35,031 nt of DNA from Acidithiobacillales bacterium SM1_46 (GCA_001304215.1 LJVB01000025.1:1-35031); one strand, 5' to 3'. Numbered from the stretch's first letter, positions 18,141-27,307 are shown. Made by a program: numbers and translations. The notes: generated by a model not told the origin, from the sequence alone.

Positions 18141-19795
18141 TTGATCTCGGACAGTTCGGGCGGCTGCTCCGCATCACGCGCATTTTCGTGAAGCACGATC
18201 TCGACGAGTTCGTGCGCACTATCCATTTGTTCCGGCCATATCGCCTGATGCTGCGCCTGCTGCCCTGGCGCTGGGGACGGCCCGTCGCCGCGCCGCGCGG
18301 GCAGCGCCTGCGTGAGGCGCTGGAGGAACTCGGCCCGGTTTTCGTGAAGTTCGGGCAGGTGCTCTCGACCCGGCCCGATCTGCTCCCCGAGGATATCGCC
18401 ACGGAGCTCGCCAAGCTCCAGGACCAGGTGCCGCCGTTCGCGGGCGAGCAGGCAATTGCCATCATCGAGACCGCGCTCGGTGGCAAGGTCAGCAATTTCT
18501 TCAGCGAGTTTTCCAGCACGCCGCTTGCCTCAGCCTCCGTCGCGCAGGTTCACGTTGCCAAGTTGCACGACGGCAAAGAAGTCGTGGTCAAGGTGCTGCG
18601 TCCCGGGATCGAGCCGGTGATCGAGCGTGACCTGGCGCTGCTCTACACGCTGGCACGCCTCGCGGTGCGCTACTGGTCCGAAGGGCAGCGGTTGCGGCCG
18701 GTCGAAGTGGTCGATCAGTTCCGCAAGACCCTGCACGATGAACTCGATCTGCGCGTTGAGGCGGGCAACGCCAGCCAGTTGCGCGCCAACTTCGCTGCCT
18801 CGCCGCTGCTCTACGTGCCGCAGGTGTACTGGGATCTGGTGCGTCGCGAGGTGATGGTGATGGAACGCATCCACGGCATTCCGGTGAGCGATATCGAAGG
18901 TCTCAGGCGCGCCGGGATCGACTTGCGCACGCTTTCGCACCATGGCGTGGAAATTTTCTTTACCCAGGCATTTCGCGACGGTTTCTTTCACGCCGACATG
19001 CACCCGGGGAACATCTTCGTGTACCCCGACGGACGCTACTGCGCCGTGGATTTCGGCATTATGGGAACCCTGAGCGACAAGGACAAACGCTACCTCGCCG
19101 AGAATTTCCTGGCATTCTTCAATCGTGACTACCGCGGTGTCGCCGAGGCCCATCTTCGTTCCGGTTGGGTACCGGCTGGTACCCGCGCCGAGGAGTTCGA
19201 GACCGCAATCCGCGCGGTGTGCGAGCCGATCTTCGCCAAACCCATCAAGGATATCTCCTTTGGCCGCTTTCTCCTGCAGCTGTTCCAGACTGCACGCCGC
19301 TTCCGAATGGAGATCCAACCCCAGCTGGTGCTATTGCAGAAGACGCTTTTCAATATCGAAGGACTGGGGCGGCGCCTGTATCCCGACCTCGACCTGTGGG
19401 ACACCGCCAAACCCTATCTTGAACGCTGGATGCGCGAGCAGCTCGGCCCTCGAGCCTTCCTGCGTACTCTGCGGCGTGAGGCGCCGAAATGGTGGGAACT
19501 GATGCCGCAATTACCGGTCTTGGTGCATGAGACGCTACGCCGTGCCACCGCCGGAAATTTGTCGCTCGAGTGGCGATCACAAGAACTTGAAGCGCTCGCG
19601 CGACAGATGCGCCGCAACTACAGGCGGTTGTACTTTGCCATTGCCGGCGGCGCGCTGCTGATTTCGGCGATCCTGCTGATCGGGACCGGTGCGGGCGGAC
19701 CTTTTGACAGTTGGCGCGATGGTGCTGGCTGGGCGGCAGGTGTCATCGGCCTCTGGATGTTGTGGCGCACCTGGCCGGGGCGCGAAGCCGGATAA
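18137..19795 (+). CDS. ubiB: Ubiquinone biosynthesis kinase-like protein UbiB
   Basis: 552 residues, ABC1/ADCK atypical kinase family. The KxGQ motif is in GPVFVKFGQVLSTRPDLLPE at about residues 69-88. The Ala-rich nucleotide loop is ASASVAQVHVAKL, followed by the VVKVLRPGIE lysine. Catalytic HADMHPGNIFV and VDFGIMGTL (DFG-like) are intact. Two membrane helices close the protein (about residues 498-517 and 527-545). It has ATPase activity and is thought to extract lipid intermediates from the membrane for the Ubi complex. ATGA overlap with ubiJ. Confidence 0.96.
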   Translation: MIDLGQFGRLLRITRIFVKHDLDEFVRTIHLFRPYRLMLRLLPWRWGRPVAAPRGQRLREALEELGPVFVKFGQVLSTRPDLLPEDIATELAKLQDQVPPFAGEQAIAIIETALGGKVSNFFSEFSSTPLASASVAQVHVAKLHDGKEVVVKVLRPGIEPVIERDLALLYTLARLAVRYWSEGQRLRPVEVVDQFRKTLHDELDLRVEAGNASQLRANFAASPLLYVPQVYWDLVRREVMVMERIHGIPVSDIEGLRRAGIDLRTLSHHGVEIFFTQAFRDGFFHADMHPGNIFVYPDGRYCAVDFGIMGTLSDKDKRYLAENFLAFFNRDYRGVAEAHLRSGWVPAGTRAEEFETAIRAVCEPIFAKPIKDISFGRFLLQLFQTARRFRMEIQPQLVLLQKTLFNIEGLGRRLYPDLDLWDTAKPYLERWMREQLGPRAFLRTLRREAPKWWELMPQLPVLVHETLRRATAGNLSLEWRSQELEALARQMRRNYRRLYFAIAGGALLISAILLIGTGAGGPFDSWRDGAGWAAGVIGLWMLWRTWPGREAG

Positions 19796-19888
19796 ACGGC
19801 CGCCCGGACACGTGTTTGGGGTGTATACTTTTTTAATATCTAAAATATCTAAATAAGTAGTGCTGCCTCTGAATTTGTGGGATTTGTC
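19796..19888. other. AT-rich gap with 9-bp tandem repeat
   Basis: Between ubiB and the beta-barrel candidate is a short AT-rich island in a GC-rich region. AATATCTA occurs twice, 9 bases apart (19835 and 19844), after TATACT at 19824-19829. It may hold the promoter of the following gene, but no clear -35 box or terminator is seen. Confidence 0.35.
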
Positions 19889-20692
19889 GTGAACGCCAGA
19901 AAATGTTTGCTTGGGGCTGTTGGGACCGCTGCCACGTTGGCGACGGCCTCTGCGCTCGCCGAGACGCCGGTAGCGTTGAGTGATACCTCGCTCGTGCGTG
20001 GTGGTTTCGGGCGTACCGTCATACCTGCAAGCAGCTTCGGTATCCCGCTTTACTCGGTTGCGGCAGACGCGGAATCGTCCGTCGCCGGCAATCGCGACAT
20101 AAGTACGGTTCGTGTCATTGGCGAATACGATCAGTTTTCCGATAGCGCCAAGGCGCGCCCGTCGAGTTTCGGTGTCGCCTGGCAGCATCGCCTAAGCGCC
20201 CGTGATCAGTTGTCGGTCTCGGCCGAGCACGGCGAGAGCCTGTACTATGTTGGTTACGCCGATGCGGGCGATACACGCGCCGCCGTTGCCTTCACGCGAG
20301 AGTTCGATGCGGCATTTCGACCGAGCCTCACGGGCAGCGTGTTCCTCGGCGATGAGTCGGCCCGTACCGATGAGGCTCGTGGCATCGGTCGGAAGTACAT
20401 GGGATTCACGGTTGGCGGCCAACTCAGTGTGTTTCGTTCCCACAGCCCCTACGTCGCCTTCCAGATGCGGCGCAGCTACTACGAAGGTTATGGAGCGGGC
20501 GACACCCTGCTCGCAGGTGGTCTGGCGCGCACCGAAGATCAGTCCCGCTTCTCGGCAGGCTGGCGCTGGCAGGTGCAGCCCCACATGAGCCTCGAAGCCG
20601 GCGCGAGTTTTGGGCTTGGCTTGGGCCTTACCGATACCACGGTGAACGAAGGCAACCGGGTGTTTTTCGGCACCCGCTTCGATTTCCGCTAG
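19889..20692 (+). CDS. Secreted protein, probable outer-membrane beta-barrel (unrecognised)
   Basis: About 267 residues from GTG 19889, with GGGA 6-7 bases upstream; a GTG at 19877 is in frame. The N terminus is a signal peptide (NARKCLLGAVGTAATLATASALA/ET). The rest has alternating polar and hydrophobic strands with Gly and aromatic residues (TVRVIGEYDQFSD, SSFGVAWQHRLSARDQLSVS, GWRWQVQPHMSLEAGASFGL) and ends in TRFDFR. This is what outer-membrane barrels look like, although the last residue is Arg rather than Phe. About 12 strands are plausible. I do not recognise a family and infer no function. It converges on the GNAT gene with a 13-base gap. Confidence 0.65.
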   Translation: MNARKCLLGAVGTAATLATASALAETPVALSDTSLVRGGFGRTVIPASSFGIPLYSVAADAESSVAGNRDISTVRVIGEYDQFSDSAKARPSSFGVAWQHRLSARDQLSVSAEHGESLYYVGYADAGDTRAAVAFTREFDAAFRPSLTGSVFLGDESARTDEARGIGRKYMGFTVGGQLSVFRSHSPYVAFQMRRSYYEGYGAGDTLLAGGLARTEDQSRFSAGWRWQVQPHMSLEAGASFGLGLGLTDTTVNEGNRVFFGTRFDFR

Positions 20693-20705
20693 CCGTCCGC
20701 GCGGA

Positions 20706-21194
20706 TCAGCTTTCCTCTCCCCAATCGAGCCGCTTGATGAAGTTGGCTACATGCGCGCGCTCGTCGTAGCCGAGCCGCGCATAGAACCCGCGCTTGTAGG
20801 ACTCCCGCTCCCGACTGTTCAGCACACTGATGCGAAAGCACTTGTGCCGTACTGCCTCCGCCTCGATGGCCGCGAGTAGCGCGCTTCCCACGCCTTTGCC
20901 GCGGAAGGCCTCACGCACAAAGAGCTCGCTGACCAGCATCTCTCGCCCGGCAAACAGCAGGTAGGTGACAATCTCACCGTGCACGTAACCGGCGACCTCG
21001 CCGTTCAATTCGGCCACCAGCAGCAACGCGTTGTCACCGCTGATCAGCTGGGTCAACCGGCCGCGCAGCGTGCTGCCGTCCGCGCGAAAGGCGGGATTCC
21101 ATCCCAGTTCGCGATGCAGCTGCATTACAGTGTCGATGTCATCCTCCCGCAGCGGCCGGATACGAACCTTCGGTTTTTTGAGAGGCCAAGCCAT
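20706..21194 (-). CDS. GNAT family N-acetyltransferase
   Basis: 162 residues from the ATG at 21194 (MAWPLKKPKVRIRPLREDDI). The open frame runs further upstream through the DJ-1 gene but with non-protein-like text. The acetyl-CoA site is ELFVREAFRGKGVGSALLAA, motif A of GNAT with R-G-K-G-V-G. The C-terminal motif B reads ESYKRGFYARLGYDE. The substrate cannot be told. It lies 20 bases after the DJ-1-like gene and is last in this - strand series. Confidence 0.88.
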   Translation of the reverse strand: MAWPLKKPKVRIRPLREDDIDTVMQLHRELGWNPAFRADGSTLRGRLTQLISGDNALLLVAELNGEVAGYVHGEIVTYLLFAGREMLVSELFVREAFRGKGVGSALLAAIEAEAVRHKCFRISVLNSRERESYKRGFYARLGYDERAHVANFIKRLDWGEES

Positions 21195-21214
21195 GGTGAA
21201 GACGCCTGTTGCAG

Positions 21215-21784
21215 TTAGTTGAGATGGTGGGCCGCCGGTCGCTGTAGCCCGGCTTGCACCCGTTCGCGCTGTTCCCGACCGGCGAGCAGGTCGATCAGCG
21301 ACAGTGCGAAATCTATGGCTGTGCCGGGACCGCGCGATGTAACGATGCGCCCGTCCGTCACCACCGGCTGTTCCTCGATACGGACGTGCGGAAAGCGTAC
21401 CGGATCGAGCGTTCCGGGGAATCCGGTAGCGCGCCGGCCATCGAGCACGCCGGCCGCGGCAAGTACCCGCGGTGCCGCGCAAATGGCGGCCGTATAGCGT
21501 TGAGCATTGGCCATGCGTTTGACCAGCGCGATGACGCGTGGATCGGCTTCAAGATGGGTGGCGCCCGGTTGCCCGCCCGGTAAAACCACCATGTCGTAGT
21601 CGCGAGTGAGTGCATCGTCGAGCGTCATGTCCGGCGCGATCACGGTGCCTCGGCTGCAACGCACCGGACCGGGCTTGAGGCCCGCAACCACTACTTCAAT
21701 GCTGGCGCGACGCAGCAGATCGATGATTGTTACGGTCTCGAGTTCTTCTGCGCCTTCGGCGAGCGGGATGAGGACGATGGCCAA
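21215..21784 (-). CDS. DJ-1/PfpI family protein (YajL-like)
   Basis: 189 residues. The start MAIVLIPLAEGAEELETVTI and the nucleophile elbow AAICAAPRVLAAAG, with Cys102 and the partner Glu14, are those of the DJ-1/YajL branch. YDMVVLPGGQPGATHLEAD is also typical. Proteins of this branch are cytosolic stress proteins with reported chaperone and deglycase activity (the latter is debated). Its first 55 bases overlap the end of the yibQ-type gene in another frame, so the two are tightly coupled. Confidence 0.9.
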   Translation of the reverse strand: MAIVLIPLAEGAEELETVTIIDLLRRASIEVVVAGLKPGPVRCSRGTVIAPDMTLDDALTRDYDMVVLPGGQPGATHLEADPRVIALVKRMANAQRYTAAICAAPRVLAAAGVLDGRRATGFPGTLDPVRFPHVRIEEQPVVTDGRIVTSRGPGTAIDFALSLIDLLAGREQRERVQAGLQRPAAHHLN

Positions 21785-22536
21785 GTGGCAACCTCCGTTT
21801 GCTCCCTAAGCATAGTCGACGGGTTGACCACCTGAATGCCGCGCGCGGCGAGACCCGGCAGTCGGCGTTCCAGCAGCGCCAACGTTTCCGGATGCGGGTG
21901 GCCAATTGCAAGCGCATGTCCGCGCCGTGTCGCGATCTCGATGAGTCGCTCGAACTGCCCGGCGATGGCTTCGGGTTCGCGGTCATTGTCGAGAAAGACT
22001 TCGCGCGTGAGGGACGGCACCCCATGTCGTTGCGCGGCGCGCGCAGCAACACTGTCTGCGCTCGTGAGCGAATCGACAAAAAACAGATCGCCCCTTGCAC
22101 GCAGCAGCCGCATCAGGGCTGTCATGGCCGCCTCGTCTTGTGTGAGGCGGCTGCCACGATGATTGTTGACGCCCACGGCGTGCGGGACGGTATCGAGATC
22201 GTGCGCGAGCGTGATCTCCATTTCGAGGGCCGGCATGTCGGCCGCAATTTCTCCCGGCTCGGGGTCGAGTGGTTCTAATGCTTCCATTGGCAGGTGCAGC
22301 ATGACTTCCTTGCCATGCTGGTGCGCCTCCTCCGCGAGGCGCTTGCCGTACGGCGTATGCGGAAGTACAGACAATGCCACCGCACCCGGCAGCGCGATAG
22401 CGCGCCGACCGTCGGCGAGTCCGTCGCCGAGATCGTCAATAATGATCGCGATCGTCGGGTGCGCAGCGCCTGCTGCTGCGCCGAACCCGGTGGCGAGCAG
22501 CACACCGGCAACGATGGCGGCCTGCCAGCGGCCCAC
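21730..22536 (-). CDS. Divergent polysaccharide deacetylase family protein (YibQ-like)
   Basis: About 268 residues from GTG 22536, 17 bases after the ctpA stop. In-frame starts at 22629 and 22644 would overlap ctpA by 77-92 bases. From GTG a simple signal peptide follows (GRWQAAIVAGVLLATGFGAA). The NodB-like domain has IAIIIDDLGDG, MLHLPMEAL, GVNNHRGSRLTQD and LFFVDSLTSADSVA, the pattern of the divergent deacetylase family. E. coli yibQ sits next to envC and gpmI, as here. The enzymatic substrate is not known. The C-terminal end (SSSSRSPKAQKNSRP) lies in the overlap with the DJ-1 gene and is not family-like. Confidence 0.83.
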   Translation of the reverse strand: MGRWQAAIVAGVLLATGFGAAAGAAHPTIAIIIDDLGDGLADGRRAIALPGAVALSVLPHTPYGKRLAEEAHQHGKEVMLHLPMEALEPLDPEPGEIAADMPALEMEITLAHDLDTVPHAVGVNNHRGSRLTQDEAAMTALMRLLRARGDLFFVDSLTSADSVAARAAQRHGVPSLTREVFLDNDREPEAIAGQFERLIEIATRRGHALAIGHPHPETLALLERRLPGLAARGIQVVNPSTMLREQTEVATWPSSSSRSPKAQKNSRP

Positions 22537-22552
22537 GGAACCGCGGGCCCCG

Positions 22553-23902
22553 TTAGCCGCCCTGCGAGACGCGGAAGATTGAGACGCCCTTGAGGAGATT
22601 GAGCGCCTGGCTGAGCTGATAGTCGTCATCCGCCGGTAGTCCACGGGCGCTCTTTGCCTTGTCGTCCTTTTTCTTGTCGTCTTTTTTCATGTCGTCCGGC
22701 TTGGGCGCCACTTCCGCGTCGCCGCCTTCCAGGTGACGGGCAAGGTCAGCCTCGCGTAGCCGATCCTGCTGCTCGCTCTTGGTGACCTTGGCTTCCTCGA
22801 CCGTAATGTCAGGGACGATACCGGTCGCCTGAATGGATCGCCCATTCGGCGTGAAGTAACGGGCGGTCGTAAGCTTGAGTGCCGAACCGTTGGTAAGCGG
22901 AACGATGGTCTGCACCGATCCCTTGCCGAAAGTCTTGGTGCCCATGATCACGGCGCGCTTGTGATCCTGTAGCGCGCCGGCCACGATCTCCGATGCCGAG
23001 GCCGACCCGCCGTTTACCAGCACTACGATGGGCGCGCCATGCATGATGTCGCCGGGGCGTGCCATGTGCTTGGACTTGGCGTCCGCGCCACGCCCGTCGG
23101 TCGTCACGATTATGCCGTTCTCGAGGAACGCATCGCTCACGCCGAGCGCGGCGTTCAGTACGCCGCCCGGATTGTTGCGCAGGTCGAGCACCGCGCCCTT
23201 GAGAGCGCCCTTGTTCTGGGCCTCAAGCTTGCGCACGGCGTCGGTCAGGCCCTTCTCGGTCGCGCTCTGGAACTGCGTGATGCGCACGTAGCCGTAGCCG
23301 GGCTCCAGCAGCTTTTGTTTGACACTCTGGATCTTGATCACGGCGCGCGTCAGCGTCGCCTTGAACGGCTTGCTGCCCTCGCGCACGACGGTAAGCGTGA
23401 TGTCGGTACCCGGGCGCCCGCGCATCATGCGTACCGCCTCGTTCAGGGTCATGCCTTTTACGGCCTTGTCGTCGAGCCGGATGATAAGGTCGCCGCTCTT
23501 CAGTCCCGACCGTGCCGCCGGGGTGTCCTCGATCGGAGCGACCACCTTCACGAAGCCGCTTTCCATTGTCACTTCAATGCCGAGGCCGCCGAACTGGCCC
23601 TCGGTGTCGACGCGCACATCCTTGAAGCTCTCCGCATCCAGGTAGGTCGAATGCGGATCGAGGCCAGAAAGCATACCCTGCACGGCGTCGGTGAGCAGTT
23701 TCTTGTCCTCGACGGGCTCAACATAATCCGATTTGACGCGCGCAAACACCTCCGAGAAGGTGCGCAACTCATCGAGCGGTAGCGGTGAAAGTGTTTCCTT
23801 GGTCTGCGCGCGTTCGGCGTGCACGACCATGTCAAAGGTAACGGCCACGCCAAAAAAGGCCCCGAGCAGCAGAACGAGCGTGTAACGCGCGACGGACTTC
23901 AT
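22553..23902 (-). CDS. ctpA: Carboxy-terminal processing protease CtpA (S41)
   Basis: 449 residues from ATG 23902, chosen because GGAG lies 7 bases upstream; an ATG at 23929 is in frame. A signal anchor comes first (YTLVLLLGAFFGVAVTFDMV). A PDZ domain follows (GGLGIEVTMESGFVKVVAPI to about residue 170). The serine-lysine dyad is in NGGSASASEIVAG (third Ser of the SASAS run) and TKTFGKGSV, with Ser and Lys 25 residues apart as in E. coli Prc. Near the C terminus is a Lys/Asp-rich linker (KKDDKKKDDKAK). It cleaves periplasmic proteins from the C terminus and in relatives controls peptidoglycan hydrolases. It follows envC by 48 bases. Confidence 0.94.
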   Translation of the reverse strand: MKSVARYTLVLLLGAFFGVAVTFDMVVHAERAQTKETLSPLPLDELRTFSEVFARVKSDYVEPVEDKKLLTDAVQGMLSGLDPHSTYLDAESFKDVRVDTEGQFGGLGIEVTMESGFVKVVAPIEDTPAARSGLKSGDLIIRLDDKAVKGMTLNEAVRMMRGRPGTDITLTVVREGSKPFKATLTRAVIKIQSVKQKLLEPGYGYVRITQFQSATEKGLTDAVRKLEAQNKGALKGAVLDLRNNPGGVLNAALGVSDAFLENGIIVTTDGRGADAKSKHMARPGDIMHGAPIVVLVNGGSASASEIVAGALQDHKRAVIMGTKTFGKGSVQTIVPLTNGSALKLTTARYFTPNGRSIQATGIVPDITVEEAKVTKSEQQDRLREADLARHLEGGDAEVAPKPDDMKKDDKKKDDKAKSARGLPADDDYQLSQALNLLKGVSIFRVSQGG

Positions 23903-23950
23903 CGATTCACTCCATTTAAGATTCATCATGTCAGGTCTTCTCTGCCGCCC

Positions 23951-25108
23951 TCAGCGGGCGCGGGAGTTGCCGGTACGGCACCACTGTAACGGATCAGAGG
24001 GCTCACCGTGGTGACGGATTTCGAAGTACAGGCCCATGCGCGGGGCATCGCCCGTGTTGCCGATGGTAGCGAGGGATTCTCCGGCTTCGACCCATTCGCC
24101 CAGCGAGCGCGCCAGGCTCTGGTTGTGAGCGTACAGCGTCATATAGCCATCCCCGTGGTCCAGAATCAAGAGTAGACCAAAACCCCGCAGCCAATCGGCG
24201 TAAACCACGCGTCCGCGGGCCGGCGCCAGCACGGTTTCACCCTCATTACTGGCGAGAAAGATGCCGCGCCAGCGCACCTGGCCAGTAGCCTTGGGCTGAC
24301 CGAAGCGCGCCACGACCTGTCCGCGCGCCGGTAGCGGTAGCCTGCCTTTCAGGGACGCGAAGCGCGCGCCACGATCCGCTGGCGCGATCGGTTTTGGCGC
24401 GACCATCGGGGCCTCGCGCAGTTCGCCGAGCAGTCGCTCAAGGCGGGCCTGGTCGGCCCGCAACTCATCGAGCGCCTGCGCGCGAGTGCGTGTCTCCTGA
24501 CTAAGACCGGCAAGCAGCCGTGCGCGTTCACCTCGCTCCACCTCCAGCGTCTTGGCCTGCTCGCGCTGCCGCGACTCGAGCGCCTCGAGCGACCGGGTCT
24601 GGGCCTCGATGTTGCGCTCAAGATCAGTAAGGCGCCCAAGCGATGCGTCGAGTCGGGAAATCTCCGCCGCGCGGGCTTCGCTAAGGTAGCGGTAATAGGT
24701 GAGCACGCGCGCGACCCGCGCAGGGTCGTCCTGGTTGAGTAGCAGTTTCAGGCGGTCCTGCCGACCGAGTTGGTAGGCGGCGCGCACCTCAGCCGCGAGG
24801 CGCGTCTGGATGTGGGCAAGATCGTTGCGTGCGTGCCTGGCCTGTTCGCGGGTGGCCTCAAGTCGGCGCATTTCGCGCCGGCGTTCGGCACGGGTGCGAC
24901 GTTGAGCTTGCGCAAGTTCGCCGATGCGACGTTCATGTTGGCGCAGGGCCTCGCGTGCGCGATCCCGCTGACTGCGCGCCTCCGACAGCTCAGTCTGCAG
25001 CTTGACGGCGCGTGCGCGCAGGAGTTCGAGTTCGGCCTCGGTGGCGGATCGGTCAGCGCTCGCTACAGTGGAGAACGCAAGGGCTGCCAGCAGGTAGCCC
25101 TTTGCCAT
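23951..25108 (-). CDS. envC: Murein hydrolase activator EnvC
   Basis: 385 residues from ATG 25108, giving a direct signal peptide (AKGYLLAALAFSTVASA/DR). A GTG at 25174 is open but overlaps gpmI; neither has a clear ribosome site. The protein has a long coiled coil (about residues 25-230, rich in Arg/Glu/Ala) and a C-terminal LytM (M23) domain. In that domain the usual first zinc ligands are replaced (RWRGIFLASNEG) and the text follows E. coli EnvC (VVYADWLRGFGLLLILDHGD, then YFEIRHHGEPSDP). It should therefore not cut peptidoglycan itself but activate amidases at the septum through FtsEX. Confidence 0.92.
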   Translation of the reverse strand: MAKGYLLAALAFSTVASADRSATEAELELLRARAVKLQTELSEARSQRDRAREALRQHERRIGELAQAQRRTRAERRREMRRLEATREQARHARNDLAHIQTRLAAEVRAAYQLGRQDRLKLLLNQDDPARVARVLTYYRYLSEARAAEISRLDASLGRLTDLERNIEAQTRSLEALESRQREQAKTLEVERGERARLLAGLSQETRTRAQALDELRADQARLERLLGELREAPMVAPKPIAPADRGARFASLKGRLPLPARGQVVARFGQPKATGQVRWRGIFLASNEGETVLAPARGRVVYADWLRGFGLLLILDHGDGYMTLYAHNQSLARSLGEWVEAGESLATIGNTGDAPRMGLYFEIRHHGEPSDPLQWCRTGNSRAR

Positions 25109-25160
25109 CACGGTCAGGTAGGGATTCGGCAGACGCAGCGCCGAGCGTCGTTTCGTGACG

Positions 25161-26738
25161 CTAGGCGCCAGCACGTGCGGTCGCGCGCTCCGGTTTGGGT
25201 TCGACGAGAGGGCGACCGGTCATTTCCGGCGGGATCGGCAAGTCCATCAGGTGCAGCATGGTCGGCGCGATATCCTCCAGCGCCCCCGTTGACGCGATAT
25301 CGGCGGGGCGTCCGACATATACCAGCGGGACCGGGTTGGTGGTGTGTGCCGTGTGCGGCTGGCCGGATTCCACATCAAACAACTGTTCGGCATTGCCGTG
25401 ATCGGCCGTGATCAGCATTTCGGCACCGGCCTTTTCCACTGCCTCGAGGATGCGCCCGAGCGCCTGGTCCACGGCCTCGATGGCCTTCACGGTCGCGTCG
25501 AAGTCGCCGGTGTGGCCGACCATATCGGCATTGGCGAAATTGCAGATGATCACGTCGTACGCGCCGCCACTGATCGCCTTGACCACTTCATCGGCCACCT
25601 TGGGGGCGTTCATCTCGGGTTTCAGGTTGTAGGTGGGTACGTCCGTCGGCGAGGGCACCAGAATCCGGTCCTCGAACTCGAACGGGGTTTCGACGCCACC
25701 ATTAAAGAAGAACGTCACGTGCGCGTACTTCTCGGTTTCGGCAATACGCAGCTGATGCAGACCGCGCGAGGCGAGGTAGGCCCCGAGCACATTGCGCAGT
25801 CGATCGGGCGGAAACGCCACGGGAATCGGGAATTCCGAGTTGTATTCAGTCAGGCTAACGAATGCCGCAAGTTTCGGCGTCGCTGCGCGCGCGAAGGCAT
25901 CGAAGTCCTTCTCGATGAACGGACGCGTAATCTGGCGCGCCCGATCCGAGCGGAAGTTCATGAAGATGATGACGTCGCCGTCCACGACCCGCACCGGCTG
26001 CTCGCCGGCGGGAACGATTTCGGTTGCCTGCACGAATTCATCGGTTTCGCCGCGAGCATAGGCCGCTTCCAGTCCCGCTTGAGCGCTCGAAGCGGTGAAG
26101 GCGGCTTTGCCCAGAGTGATGAGGTTGTAGGCCGCCTGGATTCGCGGCCAGCGGTGGTCGCGGTCCATCGCGTAGTGGCGGCCAATCATGGACGCAAAGC
26201 GTCCCGTCTGAAGAGCTGCGAACTTGTTTTCCATCAGCTGGATCGACGTCACCGCGCTCTGCGGCGGGGTGTCGCGGCCATCGAGGAAGGCGTGGAGATA
26301 AACCTGCTTGGCGCCACGCTTCACGGCCAGTTCCGCCATGGCATGGATGTGCTCTTCGTGCGAGTGCACGCCCCCCGGCGAAAGCAGTCCTAGAATGTGC
26401 ACGCTCTTGCCGGCCTGCACCGCCTTGTCGACCGCCTCGGTGAGCGTCTTGTTGGTAAAGAAGCTACCGGTGGAGATGGCGCGATTGATTCGCGTGTACT
26501 CCTGGTACACGACGCGGCCGGCGCCGAGGTTCAGGTGACCGACCTCCGAGTTGCCCATTTGGCTGGAAGGTAGGCCGACGGCAGCTTCAGATGCCTGAAT
26601 CAGGGTGTGCGGATAGTGACCCCATAGTCGATCCCAGGTTGGTTTCCTGGCGGCGGCGATGGCGTTGTATTGAGGTTCTTCGCGATAACCCCAGCCATCC
26701 ATCACGATGAGAACGAGGGTTTTGGGCGTTTGCGACAT
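25161..26738 (-). CDS. gpmI: 2,3-bisphosphoglycerate-independent phosphoglycerate mutase
   Basis: 525 residues from the ATG at 26738 ([20 protein letters not shown]), with GGAA about 8 bases upstream. The frame is open to 26792, but those extra residues are not family-like. Asp14 and the phospho-Ser64 ([16 protein letters not shown]) bind manganese and the transferred phosphate. [38 protein letters not shown] and [10 protein letters not shown] supply the remaining ligands. It interconverts 3- and 2-phosphoglycerate in glycolysis and gluconeogenesis. It leads a - strand series gpmI-envC-ctpA-yibQ and is divergent from the ArsR-fold gene. Confidence 0.96.
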   Translation of the reverse strand: MSQTPKTLVLIVMDGWGYREEPQYNAIAAARKPTWDRLWGHYPHTLIQASEAAVGLPSSQMGNSEVGHLNLGAGRVVYQEYTRINRAISTGSFFTNKTLTEAVDKAVQAGKSVHILGLLSPGGVHSHEEHIHAMAELAVKRGAKQVYLHAFLDGRDTPPQSAVTSIQLMENKFAALQTGRFASMIGRHYAMDRDHRWPRIQAAYNLITLGKAAFTASSAQAGLEAAYARGETDEFVQATEIVPAGEQPVRVVDGDVIIFMNFRSDRARQITRPFIEKDFDAFARAATPKLAAFVSLTEYNSEFPIPVAFPPDRLRNVLGAYLASRGLHQLRIAETEKYAHVTFFFNGGVETPFEFEDRILVPSPTDVPTYNLKPEMNAPKVADEVVKAISGGAYDVIICNFANADMVGHTGDFDATVKAIEAVDQALGRILEAVEKAGAEMLITADHGNAEQLFDVESGQPHTAHTTNPVPLVYVGRPADIASTGALEDIAPTMLHLMDLPIPPEMTGRPLVEPKPERATARAGA

Positions 26739-26790
26739 ACCGTATTTCCGTTCAACAGACTGATTTTTCTCTGATCTTTTTTCGTACATC

Positions 26791-26803
26791 ATTATTGTAT
26801 AAT
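26791..26803. promoter_or_regulatory. Divergent promoter core with palindrome ATTAT-TGT-ATAAT
   Basis: The gap between gpmI and the regulator is very AT-rich around 26760-26815. The 13-base palindrome includes TATAAT on the + strand (26798-26803) and a TATACAAT-like -10 on the - strand. This is placed so that a dimer bound here would block both genes, as ArsR-family proteins usually do at their own promoter. No clear -35 boxes are seen. Confidence 0.45.
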
Positions 26804-26902
26804 GTTTTTATATTATCCGGCAGCGGAAGTCGGGAATTCCGTCAAGATAGTCGGGGATTTCGTCGTGCCGGACGCGCGTGTCTAACGGGAGGTCATGACC
26901 CA

Positions 26903-27235
26903 ATGGTAGCAACAGCCGAAACATTGACTCAGGTCCTCATTACCAATGAAGAGGACATTCATACGGCATCTCGTGCGCTAAAAGCCATGGCGCACCCGCT
27001 GCGACTTAAGATTCTCTGCATTCTTGGCGGCAGCGATGAAGTGAGCGTTCAGGACATCGTCGAGCATGTGGGCACCTCGCAAAGCAACATTTCCCAGCAT
27101 CTTTCCATCTTGCGCGACAAGGGCATCCTGACCGCGCGCAAGGACGCCAACAAGGTTTACTATCGCATCGGTGATCCCAAGATTCTCAATCTGATCGGCT
27201 CGATGCGCGAAGCCTTCTGCAGCTCGCACCGCTGA
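26903..27235 (+). CDS. ArsR-family winged-helix regulator with a Cys39/Cys106 pair
   Basis: 110 residues from ATG 26903, with GGGAGG about 9 bases before it. The ATG at 26894 is followed by a stop. The HTH reads VSVQDIVEHVGTSQSNISQH (residues 48-67) and the wing ARKDANKVYYRIGDP. The arsenic/metal motif ELCVCDL in helix 3 is absent. Instead single cysteines occur in helix 2 (LKILCILGG, Cys39) and near the C terminus (REAFCSSHR, Cys106). The spacing of 67 is close to that of the persulfide sensors BigR and SqrR (66). It precedes a rhodanese and a glutaredoxin, so sensing of sulfane sulfur is a reasonable inference. It is not obviously linked to the ars genes 13 kb away. Confidence 0.85.
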   Translation: MVATAETLTQVLITNEEDIHTASRALKAMAHPLRLKILCILGGSDEVSVQDIVEHVGTSQSNISQHLSILRDKGILTARKDANKVYYRIGDPKILNLIGSMREAFCSSHR

Positions 27236-27259
27236 CCCGCTCGCCCGGTTTTTCCACCC

Positions 27260-27275
27260 GCCCGGTTCGCCGGGC
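27260..27275 (+). other. UUCG-capped hairpin between the regulator and yibN
   Basis: GCCCGG-TTCG-CCGGGC forms a perfect 6-bp stem with a very stable UUCG tetraloop, 25 bases after the regulator stop and 32 before the rhodanese start. No U tract follows in the + direction. It could terminate partly, protect the mRNA, or only be a spacer. Confidence 0.5.
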
Positions 27276-27307
27276 TGACACGCAGCTTCTGCATCGAGAA
27301 TTTCGAC

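Noticed and set aside
20695-20704. TCCGCGCGGA palindrome between the barrel gene and the GNAT gene as terminator
   Set aside because: Only 5 bp per arm with no loop and no U tract on either strand.
25344-26393. 349-codon + strand frame opposite gpmI
   Set aside because: Shadow of the conserved gpmI; no start signal and no recognisable protein.
26903-27235. ArsR-fold gene as the regulator of the ars genes
   Set aside because: It lacks the ELCVCDL arsenic site, is 13 kb away, and is linked to sulfur/thiol genes.
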